Assembly: GCA_036011085.1 (NCBI GenBank)
Contig: DASCMS010000124.1
Coordinates: 114,449-178,448 of the forward strand
Length of the DNA: 64,000 nucleotides
Direction of reading: 5' to 3'
Source of the DNA: UBA8231 sp036011085
GTDB lineage: Bacteria; Latescibacterota; UBA2968; UBA8231
How positions within the stretch are numbered: position 1 is the stretch's first letter; each line of letters starts with the position of its first letter. A program made the position numbers and the translations under genes. The notes under the pieces are model-generated. The model made no database searches. It was given only the letters and a program-made list of their open reading frames with translations, and was not told the origin of the DNA. Below, piece by piece: positions 58,820 to 64,000 of this stretch.

Positions 58820-60013
58820 GTGGGCCTGCTCTTTCTCTGCGAGGCCCTGACACGTTCGTCGGCCATCATCCTGTTGACGACGATGGCGCTGGTAGGCCGG
58901 CGTTTGGCACCGGATCCGTCGCTGTCAACCCTGCCTCTGGCTCTGGTGCCCGTGGCAACCACGTTGACGACGATTCCGGCGGCGCAATTCATGCGTCGCC
59001 GCGGCCGTCGACCGGGGTTCGCCCTGGCGGCCATCATCGGCATGGTCGGGGCCACCGTGGCCGCCACTGGAGTGTGGCTGGGCGCGTTCTCCCTCCTGTG
59101 TGTTGGCGGCCTGCTCATCGGCTGCGTCAACGGCTTTGCCACCTATTACCGGTTCACGGCAGGGGAAGTGGTGGCCCCCGAATTCCGCACGCGCGCCATC
59201 TCACTGGTCATGGCAGGTGGTGTCGTGGCCGCCTTTGTAGGATCGACCCTGGCGACGCAGACCAAGGACCTCGTGGGCGGCCATCCCTTCGTCGGTCCCT
59301 TCACCTGTATCATCGTGCTGCAGGCGCTGATTTTTCTCATCGTCAGCCGCACGCAGCTGCCGCCGCCCGCGGCAAAGGTCGAGTCGAAGGACGGCCGATC
59401 CCTCGGTACCATCGCCAGAAATCCGACGTTCATCATGGCCGTCCTCGGCGCGGTGGCCAGCTGGGGGTTGATGTCGCTGGTGATGAATGCCACGCCCCTG
59501 TCGATGGAGCGTCACCATCACGCTTTCAGCGACACGGCGAACGTGATCCAGTGGCACGTGCTCGGTATGTATGCGCCGGCCTTCTTCACCGGCAGTTTGA
59601 TCAAACGTTTCGGCGAGCGGCCCATGTTGCTGGCCGGCATCACCTTGATCGGCGTCTCGGCCTGGATCAATACCGGGGGCACGCACCTGATGTCCTACCT
59701 GACGGGACTCACCGTGCTCGGCCTGGGCTGGAACTTCCTGTTTGTCTCGTGCACGACATTGATCACGAACTGCTACCGCACCGACGGGGAGCGAGCCCGG
59801 GTGCAGTCGGCGAACGATTTCCTCATCTTCGCGACGATGGTGCTGGCCACGTTTTCGGCCGGGACACTGGAAGAACGTATCGGCTGGCTCCCGCTCAATC
59901 AGCTGGCGCTGCTGGCGACCGCCGTCGTCGGCCTGATGCTCTTGCTGCTCATGTGGCGGGAACAGCGTACGGGTCCGGCAGACAATCACACACCTGACGT
60001 GAAAGTGAACTGA
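58820..60013 (+). CDS. MFS transporter
   Basis: A 397-aa permease with about 12 hydrophobic segments. The A-loop motif QFMRRRGRRPGFALAAIIG near residue 55-73 lies between TM2 and TM3, as in the major facilitator superfamily. A central cytoplasmic loop at about 175-200 is followed by the second half, with a mirror motif LIKRFGERPMLLAGI. Start is GTG at 58820; upstream codons to 58784 are open but lack a start. Starts 34 bp after DAHP synthase and ends 2 bp before the enolase-family gene. Substrate unknown. Confidence 0.87.
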   Translation: MGLLFLCEALTRSSAIILLTTMALVGRRLAPDPSLSTLPLALVPVATTLTTIPAAQFMRRRGRRPGFALAAIIGMVGATVAATGVWLGAFSLLCVGGLLIGCVNGFATYYRFTAGEVVAPEFRTRAISLVMAGGVVAAFVGSTLATQTKDLVGGHPFVGPFTCIIVLQALIFLIVSRTQLPPPAAKVESKDGRSLGTIARNPTFIMAVLGAVASWGLMSLVMNATPLSMERHHHAFSDTANVIQWHVLGMYAPAFFTGSLIKRFGERPMLLAGITLIGVSAWINTGGTHLMSYLTGLTVLGLGWNFLFVSCTTLITNCYRTDGERARVQSANDFLIFATMVLATFSAGTLEERIGWLPLNQLALLATAVVGLMLLLLMWREQRTGPADNHTPDVKVN

Positions 60014-60015
60014 AA

Positions 60016-61143
60016 ATGCAAATCACCGCAGTGGAAGGGTTTGAGCTGAGCTGTCCGCTGGAACGATCCTTCGGCTGGTCACAGGGCTGGGTGGACAGCC
60101 GCGACGTGGGGGTCGTCAAGATCACGACGGACGACGGTCTCGTGGGCTGGGGCGAGGGCAGCGCCGCCGTCGGACAACTGGCGCCGCTGCTGATCGGTGA
60201 GAACCCGATGGATCGCGCCGGTCTGTGGGAGCGCTGCTTCCACTCACTATACAATGCCAACAACTTCGTCGGCTTTGGCGGCTCGGCTTTGAGCGCCGTC
60301 GACATCGCCCTGTGGGATCTGGCGGGCAAGGCCACCGGGTTGCCCATCTGTGAGCTGATGGGTGGCCGCGTCCGGGAGAAGGTTGCCGTGTACGCCACCG
60401 GGCTGTACTACACGGAAGGCGAGTTCCCCGACCGCCTGCTCGACGAAGCCCGAGGCTACGTCGACGCCGGCTACCGGGGCATGAAGACGAAGGTCGGAGG
60501 GCTGTCTCTCGAAGAGGATCTCAGGCGTGTTGCGGCGTTGCGCGAGGCCATCGGTTTTGATGTGCAACTGATGGTGGACGCCAATCACGCGTACAATTCG
60601 ACAACCGCGATCCGAATTGGACGAGGACTTGCCGAACTGGACGTTTTCTGGTTCGAGGAGCCGGTGAATCCGCGTGACATCGACGGACTACTGCAGGTGA
60701 AGACGGCGCTGCCCATGGCGATTGCCGGCGGCGAAAACCTGCGCACGCGGTTCGACTTCCGCGATCACCTCACACGCCGCGCCTTCGATATCGTGCAGCC
60801 CGATGTCGCTCACTGCGGCGGGCTGACGGAGATGCAGCGAATCGCCGCCATGGCCTCAGCCAGCGGACTCCTCGTCTGCCCGCACGTGTGGGGTACACCG
60901 ATCATGATCGCCGCCAGTCTGCACCTGGCGGCGACGCTGCCGCCCTGTCCGCCGGCCCGCGATCCGCAGCCGTACGCGCAGGAACCGGTCATGGAGTTCG
61001 ATCGCACGCCGAACGCCATTCGCGAGGAGCTGTGTACGACGGCATTCGAGGCCACCGACAGCTGTCTCGACGTACCGAAGGGACCCGGTCTTGGCGTGGA
61101 AGTGGACGAAGAAGCCCTGCAGCGCTTCATGAAGAGAGGCTGA
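60016..61143 (+). CDS. enolase-superfamily enzyme with K-x-K motif
   Basis: A 375-aa MR/MLE family protein. The K-x-K base is in GMKTKVGGLSL near residue 158. Metal ligands: LMVDANHAYN (D), FWFEEPVNP (E) and AGGENLRTR (E). Then IVQPDVAHCGGLTEM (D) and LVCPHVWGTP (catalytic His). This full set fits a mandelate-racemase-like or dehydratase reaction on a hydroxyacid. The start is 2 bp after the MFS stop, and the gene ends directly before the sulfatase. Confidence 0.9.
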   Translation: MQITAVEGFELSCPLERSFGWSQGWVDSRDVGVVKITTDDGLVGWGEGSAAVGQLAPLLIGENPMDRAGLWERCFHSLYNANNFVGFGGSALSAVDIALWDLAGKATGLPICELMGGRVREKVAVYATGLYYTEGEFPDRLLDEARGYVDAGYRGMKTKVGGLSLEEDLRRVAALREAIGFDVQLMVDANHAYNSTTAIRIGRGLAELDVFWFEEPVNPRDIDGLLQVKTALPMAIAGGENLRTRFDFRDHLTRRAFDIVQPDVAHCGGLTEMQRIAAMASASGLLVCPHVWGTPIMIAASLHLAATLPPCPPARDPQPYAQEPVMEFDRTPNAIREELCTTAFEATDSCLDVPKGPGLGVEVDEEALQRFMKRG

Positions 61144-62673
61144 ATGGAACCGTCGAATCTGTTGTACATATGTTCCGACCAGCACAACCGCGCTATGACC
61201 GGCTGTTACGGGCATCCCCTGGAAGTGACGCCGAACCTCGACGCCCTGGCGGCACGGGGCACGCGCTTCGCCAATGCCTATACCAACTCACCGATCTGCA
61301 TGCCGGCGCGCGCGGCGCTGGCCACGGGGCGTTACGTCCATCAGATCCGGACCTGGGACAACGCCCATCCCTACACGGGGGACACGGTCAGCTGGCACCA
61401 TCGACTGCGCCAGCAGGGCTTCCGCGTCGACTCGATCGGAAAACTGCATTTTCGCGGCGCCGATGGAGATGACAACGGCTTCACCGAGGAGCACTACCCG
61501 CTGTATCGCCTGGGCTCTGGTGATGTCCCTGCCTGTGCCCGCGGCGATATGCCGAAGCGTACCCTGCGGATCGACTTCGACGCCGCCGGCCCCGGTGACT
61601 CGTCCTATCTGCGCTACGACCGGCGCAACGTCGAACGTGCCTGCAGCTGGATCTCCGAGCGTCCAGCCGATGAGTCCGAACAGCCGTGGGCGCTGTTCCT
61701 CGGCATCGGTTCACCGCACACACCATTCATCGCGCCCCCGGAATTCTACCGGCGCTTCGATCCGGCCACCGTACCGTTGCCGCCGGGCTGGCGCCAGCAG
61801 GACTGGCCCCGCCATCCCGGACTCGACTTCCTGCGCGATCGACTCGATATGACCGACCCCTTTCCCGAAGACGTGGTGCGCAAGGCGAACGCCACCTATC
61901 TGGGGCTGTGTGCCTTCGTCGACGACCAGGTGGGCCGGGTGCTGGCGGCGCTGGAGGCCAGCGGCCAAGCGGATAATACCCGTGTCATCTACACCACCGA
62001 TCACGGCGAGTCGATGGGGGCCCGTGGAGTGGTCGGCAAGTTCACGATGTACGACGAGTCGGCGGCGGTGCCGATGCTGCTGGCCGGTCCCGACGTGCCG
62101 CAAAATCACGTCTGCGAAACACCTGTGTCCCTCATCGACACCTTCCCCACCGCCCTGCAGTGTGTGGGCGCGACGCCGGCGCCGGAGGACGAAGACGTAC
62201 CAGGCGATTCACTTCTCGAGATCGCCGGGGCCGCCGATACGGAGCGCACGATTCTGAGCGAATATCACGCCCTGGCGACTCGACATGCGGTCTACATGTT
62301 GCGCGATCGGGAGCACAAGTACGTGCACCATCACAACGATCCACCCCAGCTGTTCGCCGCGGCTGACACTGGTGAACTGGACAATCTGGCATCAGATCCG
62401 GCCCACGCAGCGACTGTGGCCGACATGGAGGCACGTCTGTGTGCGCTCCTGGATCCGGAGCAGATCGACAGCGAGGCGAAGCAGGATCAACGGACCTATG
62501 CCGAAGCTCACGCAACCGAGCCGGTGGCGTGGCCGCCACGCAGCAACGGCCCCAACATCACCTACACGACGATTCCGCCGCACCTGGACCCGGCGCTGGC
62601 TGATGATCCGGCGACGAAGGAACCCGGCTGGCGACGGACACGCGATCTGCCGGATGACTGGACTGGAGAATGA
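61144..62673 (+). CDS. type I sulfatase
   Basis: A 509-aa sulfatase with Cys52 in SPICMPARAALATG (C-x-P-x-R). Metal ligands: D12 in YICSDQHNR and YTTDHGESMGARG near 283. There is no signal peptide. The start follows the dehydratase stop directly and the stop overlaps the GNAT start (ATGA). This is the third sulfatase in the window and all three have the nucleophile at residue 52. Confidence 0.93.
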   Translation: MEPSNLLYICSDQHNRAMTGCYGHPLEVTPNLDALAARGTRFANAYTNSPICMPARAALATGRYVHQIRTWDNAHPYTGDTVSWHHRLRQQGFRVDSIGKLHFRGADGDDNGFTEEHYPLYRLGSGDVPACARGDMPKRTLRIDFDAAGPGDSSYLRYDRRNVERACSWISERPADESEQPWALFLGIGSPHTPFIAPPEFYRRFDPATVPLPPGWRQQDWPRHPGLDFLRDRLDMTDPFPEDVVRKANATYLGLCAFVDDQVGRVLAALEASGQADNTRVIYTTDHGESMGARGVVGKFTMYDESAAVPMLLAGPDVPQNHVCETPVSLIDTFPTALQCVGATPAPEDEDVPGDSLLEIAGAADTERTILSEYHALATRHAVYMLRDREHKYVHHHNDPPQLFAAADTGELDNLASDPAHAATVADMEARLCALLDPEQIDSEAKQDQRTYAEAHATEPVAWPPRSNGPNITYTTIPPHLDPALADDPATKEPGWRRTRDLPDDWTGE

Positions 62674-63137
62674 CGGTGCCCGGCAAACTCTCGATCCGGC
62701 AGGCTACGGTGGCCGACGCACAGGTCATCGCCCGGTTCAACTGTTGCCTGGCGCACGAGACGGAGGATGACGAACTCGATCCGGACACCGTACGGCGTGG
62801 TGTGACCCGCTTCCTGCAGGGCGCCGGCGCCGGCTTCTACATCGTCGCCGAGATCGACCGGAAGGTGATCGGCTGCCTGATGGTGACCTATGAGTGGAGT
62901 GACTGGCGCGACGGCAACCTGTGGTGGATCCAGAGTGTCTACGTGGACCCCGAGGCGCGCCGGCAGGGCGTGTTCCGGGCGCTGTTCGAGTTTATACGCA
63001 ATGGAGCCGACGCCGACGAGGACGCCTGCGGCGTTCGTTTGTACGTGGAACAGGACAATGAGCGTGCCCGGCAGACCTACGCGACGATGGGGATGGAGGA
63101 GAAGCCATATCGCATCTATGAGCGACTCGTCGGTTGA
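62670..63137 (+). CDS. GNAT-family N-acetyltransferase
   Basis: A 155-aa GNAT protein. Motif A is VYVDPEARRQGVFRALFEFI near residue 90-109 (R-R-Q-G-V-F-R). It opens SIRQATVADAQVIARFN and ends with ARQTYATMGMEEKPYRIYER, typical of the RimI-like fold. It overlaps the sulfatase gene by ATGA. Substrate unknown. Confidence 0.85.
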   Translation: MTVPGKLSIRQATVADAQVIARFNCCLAHETEDDELDPDTVRRGVTRFLQGAGAGFYIVAEIDRKVIGCLMVTYEWSDWRDGNLWWIQSVYVDPEARRQGVFRALFEFIRNGADADEDACGVRLYVEQDNERARQTYATMGMEEKPYRIYERLVG

Positions 63138-63160
63138 TGTGGATAACCGAGTGTGGACAA
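63138..63160. promoter_or_regulatory. pair of DnaA-box-like 9-mers
   Basis: TGTGGATAA at 63138-63146 is the exact complement of the consensus DnaA box TTATCCACA. TGTGGACAA at 63152-63160 differs by one base. They are 14 bp apart and begin directly after the GNAT stop. With only two sites and no AT-rich unwinding region, this is not an origin. It could be a DnaA-regulated promoter or chance. The remaining bases to 63209 show nothing else. Confidence 0.4.
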
Positions 63161-63209
63161 CTCCCCGATCAACTGGTAGTTAGGCGCGTAAGTCCAAGAA
63201 ACACAACGA

Positions 63210-63812
63210 CTAATGCATGGCGTGCCGCGACTCTTCCGGCTTCATCCAGGCCTTCAGTTGGTTCAGGACCACGTGAAACTGGCCCGCACCCTCCGCTCTG
63301 GCGTTCTGCAGCGCACCCTGTAAGGCGGAATGAATGAGCATTGCCTGACCGTCAGACGTGCCGGGAAAGGCCATCACTCCCATGGTTCGTCCCTCTTCGA
63401 GCAGACGTGCCAGCCACCAGTGACCGAGCTGATAGAACTCGTGTAACTCGTCACGAATCCTCTCGCCGATCACGTTGTGCTCTACGCGCAGACAGCCCAT
63501 GGGGCAGATCTTCGAGCCGGCGTCGGCCAGGTTGCAGCCGCCGTTGAGAAAGGCCTCCAGCCGCTCCCACGGGTCCTCGAATTGCCGGTCCAGCTCTGCG
63601 AGGAACCGACGGCGTGAATCCCCGTACCTCTCTACCAGGGACCTGCCCAACTCTTCTTTGGTAGCGAAGTGATGGTGGATGCTGGCCTTGGAGATTCCCA
63701 GCTGCTTCGACAGGTCGGCGTAGCTGAAGGAGCTGAATGACCGGGTCTGCAGCAGCTCGGCGGTTGCCGCCAGGATTTCCTGTTTTCGATCTGTCGTCGC
63801 CGTGGTCACCAT
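63210..63812 (-). CDS. TetR/AcrR family regulator
   Basis: A 200-aa regulator. N-terminal HTH: FSYADLSKQLGISKASIHHH near residue 29-48, followed by FATKEELGRSLVERY. The C-domain contains CPMGCLRVEHNVIGE near 102 and resembles the TetR_C groups of reactive-electrophile sensors. ATG 63812 lies 2 bases after GGGA, so GTG at 63809 is an alternative. No regulated gene is adjacent on the same strand; it converges on the GNAT gene. Confidence 0.88.
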   Translation of the reverse strand: MVTTATTDRKQEILAATAELLQTRSFSSFSYADLSKQLGISKASIHHHFATKEELGRSLVERYGDSRRRFLAELDRQFEDPWERLEAFLNGGCNLADAGSKICPMGCLRVEHNVIGERIRDELHEFYQLGHWWLARLLEEGRTMGVMAFPGTSDGQAMLIHSALQGALQNARAEGAGQFHVVLNQLKAWMKPEESRHAMH

Positions 63813-63851
63813 GTCCCTCCCTGTGACGCGAACTTACCGACTAGTGCTCTG

Positions 63852-64000
63852 TTAAAGAGTCAGCATTGAGTTTTGGACTTTGGCTAACTGGGTGTCTTCG
63901 GTGTTTCGGTTTCGCCATCGGAGGTATTCCTGCATGCGTTGGCCGACGTCGCGATGATCTGCGGGATCGCTGTTCTTGATGACGAAGTAGTGTGCTGCCG
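63852..64000 (-). mobile_element. end of an IS630-type transposase
   Basis: A minus-strand frame runs in from the right edge and stops at TAA (63852-63854). It encodes AAHYFVIKNSDPADHRDVGQ, then RMQEYLRWRNRN and TQLAKVQNSMLTL, the C-terminal pattern of a class of IS630 transposases (Y-L-R-W-R-N). The rest is outside. The element boundary may be at the TA in CTAGTGCTCTG near 63842-63845, since IS630 elements target TA. The stretch 63813-63851 is otherwise empty. Confidence 0.6.

Noticed and set aside
63138..63160. A replication origin
   Set aside because: Only two boxes, no AT-rich region, no dnaA or dnaN gene nearby.
1..64000. CRISPR arrays, tRNA, rRNA, prophage or integrase genes
   Set aside because: No regularly spaced repeats, cloverleaf, rRNA-like stretch or recombinase was found by eye. 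The only mobile-element trace is the transposase end at the right edge.

Overview
The window is 64 kb of high-GC bacterial DNA, densely packed with genes on both strands. Many neighbouring genes share an ATGA or GTGA overlap between stop and start. There are three type-I sulfatases, three enolase-superfamily sugar-acid dehydratase types, two Gfo/Idh/MocA oxidoreductases, two xylose-isomerase-like TIM barrels, an FAD oxidoreductase with a sugar-binding-like tail, PIN-domain toxin-antitoxin pairs, an RND efflux operon and a Gld-type ABC operon. This mix is typical of polysaccharide- and sulfated-sugar-degrading lineages known mostly from metagenomes (Latescibacterota, Poribacteria or Planctomycete-like bacteria). 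That placement is inference: the window holds no rRNA, tRNA or housekeeping marker.

Layout. 1-803: the 5' part of a secreted protein leaving the window on the minus strand. 1.05-7.6 kb: a self-regulated TetR-TolC-MFP-RND efflux operon with a palindromic operator over its promoter. 8.4-10.4 kb: a YjbQ protein, then two divergent toxin-antitoxin modules with separate palindromic operators. 10.5-24.6 kb: sulfatase, methyltransferase, isomerase, GNAT, ECF42 sigma factor with YCII partner, Gfo/Idh, and two more divergent toxin-antitoxin modules. This stretch holds an unusual number of broken genes: three single-base frameshifts, one in-frame stop and one truncated fragment. 24.6-34.5 kb: an enolase-family enzyme, then a seven-gene minus-strand operon built on a Gld-type ABC transporter and a stand-alone ABC-class ATPase. 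34.5-42.5 kb: a CMD-Rieske fusion, a Nudix/rhomboid/Gfo-Idh/dehydratase operon, a cNMP-response-regulator protein, a sugar nucleotidyltransferase and a MetE-like protein ending inside a 229-bp inverted-repeat element. 42.7-47.3 kb: a membrane-HhH protein, a decayed esterase, a nitrilase, a histidine phosphatase and a conserved 66-aa protein. 47.4-55.6 kb: a coupled Nudix-sulfatase-TPR-GNAT-FAD oxidoreductase-TIM-barrel operon. 55.6-63.1 kb: two 2-hydroxyacid dehydrogenases of unrelated families, diverging from a DAHP synthase-MFS-dehydratase-sulfatase-GNAT series. The right edge has a TetR gene and the end of an IS630-type transposase.

The clusters read as carbohydrate-salvage units: sulfatases remove sulfate, oxidoreductases and isomerases convert the sugars, enolase-family dehydratases act on sugar acids, and the MFS protein imports or exports. 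The observations most worth following are the inverted-repeat element at 42444-42672, the paired dehydrogenases resembling a sulfolactate-racemising pair, the Gld-type operon, the palindromic operators and leaderless promoters, and the run of broken genes.
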